From: Pseudomonadota bacterium
GTDB lineage: Bacteria > Pseudomonadota > Alphaproteobacteria > Caulobacterales > Caulobacteraceae
NCBI GenBank assembly: GCA_023428785.1
Contig: JAEYWU010000105.1
Location: forward strand, 1 to 35,286
Length of the DNA: 35,286 nt
Direction of reading: 5' to 3'
A program made the position numbers and the translations under genes. The notes beneath the pieces were generated by a model. The model did no database searches. It was not told the origin of the DNA and saw only the letters and a program-made list of their open reading frames with translations. Shown here piece by piece: positions 24,784 through 33,054 of the stretch (position 1 is the first letter of the stretch; each line of letters opens with the position of its first letter).

Positions 24784-25890
24784 TTACGCCCAGTGCATCT
24801 GGACGCGGTGGGCGGCGGCCCAGTGGATGGCGCGGATACCGTCGATCACCGCATTGGCCGCGGCCTTGGTGCCAAGCGTGCCGCCCAGATCCTCGGTCAC
24901 GGCGCCGGCCGACAGGACCGCGGCGACCGCCGCCTCGATCGAGCCCGCCTCGTCCTCCAGACCGAGGCTGTGCCGCAGCATAAGGGCCGCCGACAGAATG
25001 GTCCCGATCGGATTGGCCTTGTCCTGGCCCGCGATGTCCGGCGCCGAGCCGTGGATCGGCTCGAACAGGCCCGGCCCGCCCGAGCCCAGCGAGGCCGAGG
25101 GCAAGAGGCCGATGGAGCCTCCGAGCACCGAAATCTCGTCCGACAGGATGTCGCCGAACATGTTCTCGGTCAGGATGACGTCGTATTCGCGCGGCTTGCG
25201 GATCAGGTGCATGGCCATGGAGTCGACCAGGGCGTGCTCGAGGTACAGGTCCGGATATTCCTCGGCGTGGATGCGGGTGACCACTTCGCGCCAGAGACGG
25301 CTGGTCTCCATGACATTGGCCTTGTCGACCGAAGTCACCTTGCCGCGCCGCTGACGGGCGGTCTGGAAGGCGGCGCGGGCGACGCGTTCGATCTCGCCGA
25401 CCGTGTATTGGCACAGGTCCGTGGCGCGGTCGGCGGTGCGGGTCTTTTCACCGAAATAGCTGCCACCGGTCAGTTCACGGAAGACGATCAGATCGACGCC
25501 CTGAACGATCTCCTTTTTCAGGGGCGAGCGATGGGCCAGGACCGGCGACACCTGCAGCGGCCGCAGGTTGGCGAACAGGCCGAGCTCCTTGCGCAGGCCC
25601 AGCAGGCCTTCCTCAGGGCGGCGGGGACCGCCATCCCATTTCGGACCGCCGACGGCGCCCAGCAGCACGGCGTCGGCCGACTTGCAGGCCGTGATTGTCT
25701 CCGGCGGCAGGGGATCGCCGGTGGCGTCGATGGCTGCGCCGCCGATCAGATGCTCGTGAAAGCGGAAGTCGTGCTCGAAGAAGTCGCCGATCACCGAGAG
25801 AACGGCGCGCGCGGCATGGGCGACTTCGGGGCCGACGCCGTCGCCCGGCAGGACGACGATGTCGAAGGTCTTGGGGGAGGCGCTGGGCAT
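24784..25890 (-). CDS. leuB: 3-isopropylmalate dehydrogenase
   Basis: A 368-residue NAD-dependent enzyme that oxidises and decarboxylates 3-isopropylmalate in leucine synthesis. It begins with the canonical VVLPGDGVGPEV. It has LLGAVGGPKWD, the substrate-binding RELTGGSYFG, VDKANVMETSRLWREV and the metal/NAD motif LTENMFGDILSDEISVLGGSIGLLPSASLG. The start at 25890 (MPSASPKTFD) overlaps the leuD stop by one base; a frame extending to 25980 inside leuD is rejected. It is the last gene of the ilv-leu run, followed after 71 nt by the threonine leader ORF. Confidence 0.96.
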   Translation of the reverse strand: MPSASPKTFDIVVLPGDGVGPEVAHAARAVLSVIGDFFEHDFRFHEHLIGGAAIDATGDPLPPETITACKSADAVLLGAVGGPKWDGGPRRPEEGLLGLRKELGLFANLRPLQVSPVLAHRSPLKKEIVQGVDLIVFRELTGGSYFGEKTRTADRATDLCQYTVGEIERVARAAFQTARQRRGKVTSVDKANVMETSRLWREVVTRIHAEEYPDLYLEHALVDSMAMHLIRKPREYDVILTENMFGDILSDEISVLGGSIGLLPSASLGSGGPGLFEPIHGSAPDIAGQDKANPIGTILSAALMLRHSLGLEDEAGSIEAAVAAVLSAGAVTEDLGGTLGTKAAANAVIDGIRAIHWAAAHRVQMHWA

Positions 25891-26474
25891 TACGCGGTCT
25901 CTTTCTGGCGTTCGAAGGCTTCGATTTCGGGGAGGCGGGAGTGGAGCCAGCCGAGGGTGTCGACGCCGTCCAGCAGGCACTGGCGGGCGAAGGATTCGAC
26001 CCTGAACGGGACAGGTTCGGCGTTGCCGCGCTGAACCGTCAGGGCGTCGAGGTCGACGGTGATCGGCTGGTCAGGATGGGCGGCGAGATCGTCCCAGGTC
26101 GCCTGATCCACCACCACCGGCAGGAGCCCGTTCTTGAGGGCGTTGGAGGTGAAGATGTCGGCGATCTCGGTCGAGATGACGGCGCGGAATCCGTAGTCCA
26201 GCAGGGCCCAGGGCGCGTGCTCGCGCGACGAGCCACAGGCGAAGTTGCGGCCCGCGACCAGGATGCGGTGCTCGGCCGGATCGATGCGGTTCAGCACCGC
26301 CTCGGGACGCGCCGTGCCGTCGGCCTCGTAGCGCCAGTCGTGGAAGGCCCACTGGCCCAGACCCTCGCGGCTGGTCGTGGAGAGAAAGCGCCCGGGAATG
26401 ATCTGGTCGGTGTCGATGTTGGACTGCGACAGGACCACCGCGCGCGAGGTCAGGCTCTTGAAGGCATCAGGCAT
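25890..26474 (-). CDS. leuD: 3-isopropylmalate dehydratase small subunit
   Basis: A 194-residue small (swivel-domain) subunit that works with LeuC to isomerise isopropylmalate. SNIDTDQIIPGRFL and the substrate-binding GRNFACGSSREHAPWAL are the family hallmarks. The length is normal (about 200). It overlaps the leuC stop by 8 nt and the leuB start by 1 nt, giving tight translational coupling. Confidence 0.96.
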   Translation of the reverse strand: MPDAFKSLTSRAVVLSQSNIDTDQIIPGRFLSTTSREGLGQWAFHDWRYEADGTARPEAVLNRIDPAEHRILVAGRNFACGSSREHAPWALLDYGFRAVISTEIADIFTSNALKNGLLPVVVDQATWDDLAAHPDQPITVDLDALTVQRGNAEPVPFRVESFARQCLLDGVDTLGWLHSRLPEIEAFERQKETA

Positions 26475-27879
26475 CGGCCACCTCCATCAGAAAGACGCGC
26501 GGGTCGGTGAGGACGCCGGTGATCGCGGTCGCCGCCGCCGTGGCCGGGCTGGCCAGGATGGTGCGGGCGCCGGGACCCTGACGGCCCTCGAAGTTGCGGT
26601 TCGAGGTTGAGACAGCCAACTGGCCGGGCCCGACCATGTCGCCGTTCATGGCCAGGCACATCGAACAGCCGGGGATGCGCCATTCGGCGCCGGCCTCGAT
26701 GAAGACGCGGTCGAGGCCCTCGGCCTCGGCGTCGCGGCGCACGGCCTCCGAGCCCGGCACAACCAGCATGCGCAGACCGGGCTGGACCTTGCGGCCCTTG
26801 AGCACCTCGGCGGCGGCGCGCAGGTCGGGCAGGCGGCCGTTGGTGCAGCTGCCGATGAAGACGACATCGACCTTATGGCCCGTCGTGGCCTCTCCGGGCG
26901 CGAAGCCCATGTAGGCCAGCGCCTTCTCGGCCGAGGCGTCGGCGGGCTGCGGCACCGCTTCGCCGATGGGAGAGCCGGCGTCCGGCGTGGTGCCCCACGT
27001 GGCCATCGGGCGGATAGCCGAACCGTCCATGTGGATCTCGGTATCGAAGACTGCTCCGGGATCGGAGGTCAGAGCCAGCCAGTCCCCGGCGGCGCGGTCG
27101 AAGGCCTCGCCCGTCGGAACGTGCCTGCGGCCTTTCAGCCAGGCCACGGTCTTGGCGTCGGGTGCGATCATGCCCGCCCGGGCGCCCGCCTCGATCGACA
27201 TGTTGCAGACCGTCATGCGGCCTTCCATGTCCAGCGAGCGGATGGCCGAGCCGGCGTATTCGATGACGTGGCCTGTACCGCCCGCGAAGCCGAGCCGGGC
27301 CATGATGGCGAGCGCCACATCCTTGCCCGAGACGCCGGGCTGGAGGTCGCCGTCGACCGTCACGCGCATGGACTTGGGCTTGCGCTGCAGCAGGCACTGG
27401 GTGGCCAGGACGTGCCCGACTTCCGAAGTGCCGATACCGAAGGCCAGAGCCCCGAAGGCGCCGTGGGTGGCGGTGTGGCTGTCGCCGCAGACGACCGTCA
27501 TTCCGGGCTGGGTCAGGCCCATCTCTGGTCCCATCACATGGACCACGCCGCGCTGATCGGAATCCCAGCCGGCCAGCGACACGCCGTGTCGAACGCAGTT
27601 GCGCTCCAGCGTCTCGACCTGGGCCCTGGACGCCGGGGTCACATAGGGTCGCTCACCGTCCGGCCCCGCCGGCAGGGTCGGGGTCGAATGGTCGAGCGTC
27701 GCGAAGGTGCGGTCGGGACGGCGCACAGTCAGGCCGCGCGCGTCGATCTCGGTAAAGGCCTGGGGGCTGGTCACCTCATGCACCAGATGCAGGTCGATAT
27801 AGAGGACGGCCGGGGCCTCCTCCGTCTCCGGGACCACAACGTGGCGGGCCCAGACCTTGTCGAAGAGAGTCTCAGGCAT
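26467..27879 (-). CDS. leuC: 3-isopropylmalate dehydratase large subunit
   Basis: A 470-residue aconitase-family subunit. It has MPETLFDKVWARHVV at the start, VVCGDSHTATHGAFGALAFGIGTSEV and the [4Fe-4S] cysteines in GSCTNGR and CSMCLAMNGD, ending in the usual SNRNFEGRQG region. The start at 27879 was chosen because MPETLFDKV is the conserved N-terminus; it overlaps the ilvE stop by 8 nt. A longer frame to 27954 lies inside ilvE and is rejected. With LeuD it converts 2- to 3-isopropylmalate. Confidence 0.96.
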   Translation of the reverse strand: MPETLFDKVWARHVVVPETEEAPAVLYIDLHLVHEVTSPQAFTEIDARGLTVRRPDRTFATLDHSTPTLPAGPDGERPYVTPASRAQVETLERNCVRHGVSLAGWDSDQRGVVHVMGPEMGLTQPGMTVVCGDSHTATHGAFGALAFGIGTSEVGHVLATQCLLQRKPKSMRVTVDGDLQPGVSGKDVALAIMARLGFAGGTGHVIEYAGSAIRSLDMEGRMTVCNMSIEAGARAGMIAPDAKTVAWLKGRRHVPTGEAFDRAAGDWLALTSDPGAVFDTEIHMDGSAIRPMATWGTTPDAGSPIGEAVPQPADASAEKALAYMGFAPGEATTGHKVDVVFIGSCTNGRLPDLRAAAEVLKGRKVQPGLRMLVVPGSEAVRRDAEAEGLDRVFIEAGAEWRIPGCSMCLAMNGDMVGPGQLAVSTSNRNFEGRQGPGARTILASPATAAATAITGVLTDPRVFLMEVADA

Positions 27880-28834
27880 AGGCGGCCTTGCGCGGGGTTT
27901 CGGCCTCGACCTCGATCGATTCCAGCCAGCCGAACCGGTCGGGCGTCGAGCCATCGAACAGGCCGCGGAAGGCGGTGTTGACCGCGCGGGTGATCGGGCC
28001 CGGCCCGGCCGAGCGGGTCGGGATGCCGTCGACCGAGCGAACGGGCGTGATTTCGGCGGCCGTACCGGTCATGAAAATCTCGTCGGCCACATAGAGGGCC
28101 TCGCGCGGCAGGATCTGCTCACGCACGGGAATGCCCTGCGCCTTCGCCAGCTTGAGGACGGTGTCGCGGGTGATGCCCATCAGGATCGAGGCGGCCGCCG
28201 GAGGCGTGACAATCTCGCCGTCCTTGACGATGAACAGGTTCTCGCCAGCCCCCTCGGACAGGCGACCGTCGGTGCCTAGGGCGATGCCTTCGCCGAAGCC
28301 GCCGACGCGGGCCTCGCGCCCGATCAGGTAAGAGGACAGGTAGTTGCCGCCTGCCTTGGCTCCCGAGGGCACGGTGTTGGGGGCGATGCGCGACCAGCTG
28401 GCGACGCAGGCGTCCACACCCTTCTCAAGCGCCTCTTCGCCGAGGTAGGCGCCCCACGGAAAGGCGGCGATGGCGACGTCGACGTTCATGTTCTCGGGCG
28501 CCGGGGTCACCCCCATGCCGCAGGCGCCGAGGAAGGCGATCGGCCGGATGTAGGCCGACTGAAGGCCCGTGGCCCGCACCGTCGCCTTGCAGGCCTCGAC
28601 CAGCTCCGCCTCGGTCCAGGGCAACTGGAAGTGATACATGCGCGCGCTGTCGAACAGCCGGCGCACATGGTCGGTCAGTCGAAAGCCGCGCGGGCCGTCG
28701 GGCGTGTCATAGACGCGGATGCCTTCGAACACCGAGGTGCCGTAGTGGAGCGCGTGGCTCATCACATGGACCCTGGCCTCGGCCCAGGGCGTCAGGTCTC
28801 CGTTGACCCAGATGTACTCAGCCAGCGGCCGCAT
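27872..28834 (-). CDS. ilvE: Branched-chain amino acid aminotransferase
   Basis: A 320-residue fold-type IV PLP transaminase that performs the last step for Leu, Ile and Val. The PLP lysine is Lys160 in SGAKAGGNYLSSYL, matching the position in E. coli IlvE. YIWVNGDLTPWAEARVHV, HYGTSVFEGIRVY and the C-terminal FMTGTAAEITPVRSVDG are family motifs. The start at 28834 (MRPLAEYIW) overlaps the end of leuA by 17 nt, with GAGGAG upstream inside leuA. Its placement between leuA and leuC is unusual and makes the operon a complete leucine route. Confidence 0.96.
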   Translation of the reverse strand: MRPLAEYIWVNGDLTPWAEARVHVMSHALHYGTSVFEGIRVYDTPDGPRGFRLTDHVRRLFDSARMYHFQLPWTEAELVEACKATVRATGLQSAYIRPIAFLGACGMGVTPAPENMNVDVAIAAFPWGAYLGEEALEKGVDACVASWSRIAPNTVPSGAKAGGNYLSSYLIGREARVGGFGEGIALGTDGRLSEGAGENLFIVKDGEIVTPPAAASILMGITRDTVLKLAKAQGIPVREQILPREALYVADEIFMTGTAAEITPVRSVDGIPTRSAGPGPITRAVNTAFRGLFDGSTPDRFGWLESIEVEAETPRKAAYA

Positions 28835-30041
28835 AAGCCCGCTCCTCGAAATGTGGGGGTGAGCTGGCGGCAATGATCGCCAGCAGTTCGGTGTCGTTGA
28901 TCTCGCCGATCTCGTCGGCGCGGCGCTTGAAGCCGGCGAAGGCGTCGGACAGCCACTGGCCGCTGAGCTCGTGGCCGAGCGCGGCGGCGCGCTTGGCCAC
29001 GGCGTGGCGGCCCGAGTGCTTGCCCAGCACGAACCAAGTGCCCTCGAAGCCGACGTCCTGGGGACGCATGATCTCGTAGGTCGACGGGTCGGCCATCACG
29101 CCGTGCTGGTGGATGCCCGCCTCGTGGGCGAAGGCGTTCACGCCCACGATCGCCTTGTTGCGGACCACCGGGGTCTCGGTGATCTCGCTCAGCAGTCGGC
29201 TGGTCTGGACCAGCTTGGGGGTGTCGACGGCCGTGGTCAGGCCGTAGCGATCCGCGCGGGTGCGCAGCGCCATGACCACCTCCTCGATGGAGGCGTTTCC
29301 GGCCCGCTCACCGATGCCGTTGATGGCGCCCTCGACCTGGCGGGCGCCGGCCTCGACGGCCGCCAGGCTGTTGGCGACCGCAAGGCCCAGATCGTTGTGG
29401 CAGTGGGTGGAGAAGACCACATCGGGATGCGACGGCCGGACCGCCGCGATCAGGTCGCGGTAGAGCTGGCCGATATCCGAGGGCGTGGCGTAGCCGACGG
29501 TGTCGGGAATGTTCAGGGTCGAGGCGCCTGCGCGGGCGGCCACGTCGCACAGCTCGGCCAAGAAATCCGGCTCGGTGCGGATGGCGTCCTCGGGGCTGAA
29601 CTCCACGTCGTCGAACAGCGTCCGGGCATAGCGGATGGACCGGTCGGCCGCGGCCAGCACATCGGCGCGCGACATCTTCAGCTTGGCCTCCCGATGGATC
29701 GGGCTGGATCCCAGGAAGATGTGGATGCGCCGCTCGGACGTGCCCTTGAGCGCGCGCCAGGCGGCGTCGATGTCGCTCTCCTGGGCCCGCGACAGGGAAC
29801 AGAAGACAGGGCCCTCGACCTCGCCCACCACGCGGCGCACGGCCTCCTCGTCGCCGGGCGAGGCGGCGGCGAAGCCGGCCTCGACGACATCGACGCGCAG
29901 TTCGGCCAGCATCCGGGCCATCCGGACCTTGGCGTCCGGAGACATGGAAAACCCGGGCGCCTGTTCGCCGTCGCGCAGCGTGGTGTCGAAGACGATGACC
30001 CTGTTGGGGTCGGCCGCCATGGCCTCTCTGATCCGGGTCAT
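28818..30041 (-). CDS. leuA: 2-isopropylmalate synthase lacking the regulatory domain
   Basis: Condenses acetyl-CoA with 2-oxoisovalerate, the first step committed to leucine. The TIM barrel has VFDTTLRDGEQAPGFSM, the metal-site THCHNDLG, GAINGIGERAGNAS and GVNAFAHEAGIHQHG. At 407 residues it is over 100 shorter than the usual bacterial enzyme (about 510-570). It stops after the helical linker subdomains (FAGFKRRADEIGEINDTELLAII) and has no C-terminal LeuA dimer/allosteric domain. Leucine feedback inhibition would be lost. Homocitrate synthase is the other short relative, but operon context favours LeuA. There is no sign of a frameshift: the ilvE start overlaps the natural stop. The start overlaps the small-subunit stop (ATGA), with AGAGGT upstream. 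Confidence 0.9.
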   Translation of the reverse strand: MTRIREAMAADPNRVIVFDTTLRDGEQAPGFSMSPDAKVRMARMLAELRVDVVEAGFAAASPGDEEAVRRVVGEVEGPVFCSLSRAQESDIDAAWRALKGTSERRIHIFLGSSPIHREAKLKMSRADVLAAADRSIRYARTLFDDVEFSPEDAIRTEPDFLAELCDVAARAGASTLNIPDTVGYATPSDIGQLYRDLIAAVRPSHPDVVFSTHCHNDLGLAVANSLAAVEAGARQVEGAINGIGERAGNASIEEVVMALRTRADRYGLTTAVDTPKLVQTSRLLSEITETPVVRNKAIVGVNAFAHEAGIHQHGVMADPSTYEIMRPQDVGFEGTWFVLGKHSGRHAVAKRAAALGHELSGQWLSDAFAGFKRRADEIGEINDTELLAIIAASSPPHFEERAYAAAG

Positions 30042-30304
30042 GCCGCTACCTCTGGATGGAAGGCCGGCTGGGGCCGCGGCGCGACTATGCGGGTCATGCC
30101 GAACAGGCGGTCGATCTGACGGCCCAGGTTCTCGACACAGCGGTCGGCGTCGCGGCCGCGCAGCTGCATCTGGATGCTGCGCTGGGCGCCCTCGTCCGAG
30201 AGGGTCAGGCCGTCAATGTGGAAACCGCGGCGCTCCACCAGTCCAATGAGACGCTGAAGCGACCCGTCGGCGCGATCGATCTGGATGTGGATGGTGGCGC
30301 TCAT
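30038..30304 (-). CDS. Acetolactate synthase small subunit, short (IlvM-like)
   Basis: An 88-residue protein made of a single ACT domain (MSATIHIQIDRADGSL, LIGLVERRGFHIDGLTLS, IQMQLRGRDADRCVENL). It is the regulatory subunit of the acetolactate synthase encoded immediately upstream. Its length matches E. coli IlvM (87) or IlvN (96), not the 160-180-residue IlvH form that has a second C-terminal domain. The IlvM type does not confer valine inhibition, whereas IlvN does, so feedback behaviour cannot be decided here. It has ATGA overlaps at both ends (with ilvB and leuA) and an AAGGAG Shine-Dalgarno inside ilvB. Confidence 0.88.
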   Translation of the reverse strand: MSATIHIQIDRADGSLQRLIGLVERRGFHIDGLTLSDEGAQRSIQMQLRGRDADRCVENLGRQIDRLFGMTRIVAPRPQPAFHPEVAA

Positions 30305-32007
30305 GATGCGGCTCCTTCGATCATTTCGGCGTTGGACTTTCCCGGCGGCACCAGCGGCCAGACGTTCTCCCGGGGATCGATGACGACGTGGGCCAGGCAC
30401 GGCCCTTCGGCGGCCAGCAGGCGCGCGATCCCGGCCTCGACCTGGTCGCGGCTGTCGATGCGGAAGGCGTCGATGCCGAAGGCCTGGCTGACGGCCACGA
30501 AGTCGGGATTGTCGGAGAGGTCGATCTCTGAGAAATTCCCCTCGAAGAACAGCTCCTGCCACTGGCGCACCAAGCCCAGCGAAGCGTTGTCGATCAGCAC
30601 GATCTTCAGCGCGATGCCGTAGCGTTTCAGCGTCGCCAGCTCCTGGATGTTCATCATGAAGCCCCCGTCGCCCGCGATGGTGACGACAGTGGCGGAGGGA
30701 TCGGCCAGCTTGGCCCCAATGCCGGCGGGCAGGCCGAAGCCCATGGCGCCCAGACCACCCGAGGTGATGTGGCTTTCAGGACGGGCGAAGCGGCAATGCT
30801 GGGCCGCCCACATCTGGTGCTGGCCGACGTCGCAGGCGGCGACGAAGCGGTCGCCGGCAGCTTCGGACAGAGCTTTCAGCAGGGCGGGCGCATAGACACC
30901 TTCGCCAGGCGCATCGTAGCGGGGCGCGGTGTTCTGGGCCCGGACGGAACATCGGATGACCCAGGGATCGATGCTGACCGGTCTGGTGAAGCGGCGGTGC
31001 AGCGCCGACATCCCGGCCTTCAGATCGCCGACCACCTCGACGTTGGCCGGGCGCAGCTTGCCGACTTCGGAGGCGTCCGCATCGAAGTGGACGACGCGGG
31101 CGTTCGGCGCGAACTCGGCCAGCTTGCCGGTCGCCCGGTCATCGAAGCGCGCGCCGAAGACGATCAGCAGATCGGCTTCCTGGACGGCCTCGTTGGCGGC
31201 GCGCGATCCGTGCATGCCGATCATGCCCATGAATCCAGGCGCGTCGGTCGGGATAGAGCCCAGGGCGTTCAGGGTCGCGACCGAGGGAATGCCCGTGACC
31301 TCGGCGAAGGCGCGCAGTTCCTCAACGGCCCCGGCGATCTTCACCCCGCCGCCGAAGTAGATGACCGGCCGTGACGCCGAACGGATGACCGCCTCGGCAT
31401 GGGCGATGGCCTCGTGATCGATCGCGGCCGAGGTGTTCGGATAGTGGAAGCCGAAGTCATCGGAGCTCTGGGCGAACTGGACGTCCTTGGGCAGGTCGAC
31501 CAGCACCGGCCCCGGCCGGCCGGTGGCGGCGATATGGAAAGCCTCCTCGACCGCAGCGGGGATGTCGGCCGGATCGCGCACGATCACCGAGTGCTTCACG
31601 ATCGGCAGGGTGACGCCCAGGATGTCGATCTCCTGGAAGGCGTCGGTCCCCATGACGCCCTGGGCGACGTTGCCGGTGATGCAGACCATCGGCACCGAAT
31701 CCATCATGGCGTTGGCGATGCCGGTGACCAGATTGGTCGCGCCCGGACCGGAGGTCGCCAGGCACACGCCGACCCGGCCGCTCTTGCGGGCGTAGGCGTC
31801 GGCGGCGAAGGCCGCGCCCTGCTCGTGACGGACCAGGATGTGACGCAGGCTGGATCCGGCCAGAGCGTCATAGACCGGCATGATGGCGCCGCCCGGATAG
31901 CCGAACACCACCTCCACACCCAGCCGCTCCAGGGTGGAGATCAATAGGCGCGCGCCGCTCCGGGGAGCGGTTTGCGGCGCGGGTCTGATGGCGGCGGAAG
32001 CGGTCAT
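30301..32007 (-). CDS. ilvB: Acetolactate synthase large subunit
   Basis: A 568-residue ThDP- and FAD-dependent catalytic subunit that makes acetolactate and acetohydroxybutyrate. The ThDP-activating Glu is in RHEQGAAFAADAYAR, preceded by VFGYPGGAIMPVYDAL; TSGPGATNLVTGIA, GMHGSRAANEA and the ThDP/Mg motif GDGGFMMNIQELATLKRYGI follow. The start at 32007 lies 31 nt after the ilvC stop. No Shine-Dalgarno is visible; the upstream mRNA instead contains CCUCCCC, as also seen before the aspartokinase gene. Translation may rely on coupling from ilvC. Confidence 0.96.
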   Translation of the reverse strand: MTASAAIRPAPQTAPRSGARLLISTLERLGVEVVFGYPGGAIMPVYDALAGSSLRHILVRHEQGAAFAADAYARKSGRVGVCLATSGPGATNLVTGIANAMMDSVPMVCITGNVAQGVMGTDAFQEIDILGVTLPIVKHSVIVRDPADIPAAVEEAFHIAATGRPGPVLVDLPKDVQFAQSSDDFGFHYPNTSAAIDHEAIAHAEAVIRSASRPVIYFGGGVKIAGAVEELRAFAEVTGIPSVATLNALGSIPTDAPGFMGMIGMHGSRAANEAVQEADLLIVFGARFDDRATGKLAEFAPNARVVHFDADASEVGKLRPANVEVVGDLKAGMSALHRRFTRPVSIDPWVIRCSVRAQNTAPRYDAPGEGVYAPALLKALSEAAGDRFVAACDVGQHQMWAAQHCRFARPESHITSGGLGAMGFGLPAGIGAKLADPSATVVTIAGDGGFMMNIQELATLKRYGIALKIVLIDNASLGLVRQWQELFFEGNFSEIDLSDNPDFVAVSQAFGIDAFRIDSRDQVEAGIARLLAAEGPCLAHVVIDPRENVWPLVPPGKSNAEMIEGAAS

Positions 32008-32038
32008 GGCGTTCGGGGAGGAAACAGGTCTTGAGGGA

Positions 32039-33052
32039 TCAGGCGGCCTGGGCGGGCTTGGCGGTCAGCCAGGCCATGCGTTCGCGCAGGCGCGCCCCGG
32101 TCTGTTCGATGGGCTGGGCGTTGTCGGCGGCCACCCACGCGTCGTAGGTGGCCTTGCCGGCCTCGTTCTCGGCGATCCATTCGCGGGCGAACTGGCCGGA
32201 CTGGATCTCCTGGAGGATCTCCTGCATCCGGGCGCGGGTCTCGTCGTTGATGACGCGCGGGCCGGACTTCACCGAGCCCCACTTGGCCGTCTCGGAGATG
32301 AACTCGTTCATCTTGGTGACGCCGCCCTCGTAGAAGAGATCCACGATCAGCTTCAGTTCGTGCATGCACTCGAAGTAGGCGATCTCAGGCTGGTAGCCGG
32401 CCTCGACGAGGGTGTTGAAACCGCTCATCACCAGCTCCTTGGCGCCGCCGCACAGGACCGCCTGTTCGCCGAACAGATCGGTCTCGGTCTCTTCGCGGAA
32501 GGTGGTCTCGATCAGGCCGCCGGTCGCGCCGCCATTGGCCTTGGCGTAGCCCATGGCGCGGTCGCGGGCCTTGCCGGTCGCGTCCTTGTCGATGGCGAAC
32601 AGGCTGGGGACGCCGCGGCCGCGCTGGTACTCGCGGCGGACCAGATCGCCCGGCCCTTTGGGCGCCACCAGGATCACGTCCATGTCCTCGCGCGGCGTGA
32701 TCCGGCCGTAGTGGATCGAGAAGCCGTGGGCGAACAGGATAGCCGCGCCCGTCTTGGCATTGGGCTCGATGATGTCGCGGTAGATGTCGGCCTGGGCCAT
32801 GTCCGGCGTCAGGATGGCGATGATGTCGGCGCCCCGAACCGCCTCGGCGGGTTCGGCAGTAGGGACACCGTCGGCCTGGGCGTTCTGCCAGCCTTCGCCG
32901 CCATGACGGACGCCGACGACCACGTCATGGCCGCTGTCCTTGAGGTTCTGGGCGTGGGCGCGGCCCTGCGAACCATAGCCGATGATGGCGATGCGCTGGC
33001 CGGCGATGGCGCCGGGGCGAATGTCGTCGTTGGTGTAGATGGTGATGGCCAT
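32039..33052 (-). CDS. ilvC: Ketol-acid reductoisomerase (class I)
   Basis: A 337-residue NADPH-dependent enzyme for the second common step of Val and Ile (and thereby Leu) synthesis. The Rossmann motif is IGYGSQGRAHAQNL. ILTPDMAQADIY, ILVAPKGPGDLVRREY and the metal-binding DLFGEQAVLCGGAKEL follow, with the C-terminal helical region FECMHELKLIVDLFYEGG. The length marks it as the short class I form. It starts 2 nt after the ilvD stop with AAGGAGG inside the ilvD end. Confidence 0.97.
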   Translation of the reverse strand: MAITIYTNDDIRPGAIAGQRIAIIGYGSQGRAHAQNLKDSGHDVVVGVRHGGEGWQNAQADGVPTAEPAEAVRGADIIAILTPDMAQADIYRDIIEPNAKTGAAILFAHGFSIHYGRITPREDMDVILVAPKGPGDLVRREYQRGRGVPSLFAIDKDATGKARDRAMGYAKANGGATGGLIETTFREETETDLFGEQAVLCGGAKELVMSGFNTLVEAGYQPEIAYFECMHELKLIVDLFYEGGVTKMNEFISETAKWGSVKSGPRVINDETRARMQEILQEIQSGQFAREWIAENEAGKATYDAWVAADNAQPIEQTGARLRERMAWLTAKPAQAA

Positions 33053-33054
33053 GG

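Noticed and set aside
28818..28834. Frameshift truncating leuA
   Set aside because: The stop is overlapped by a well-formed ilvE start with a Shine-Dalgarno inside leuA, so the short length appears natural.
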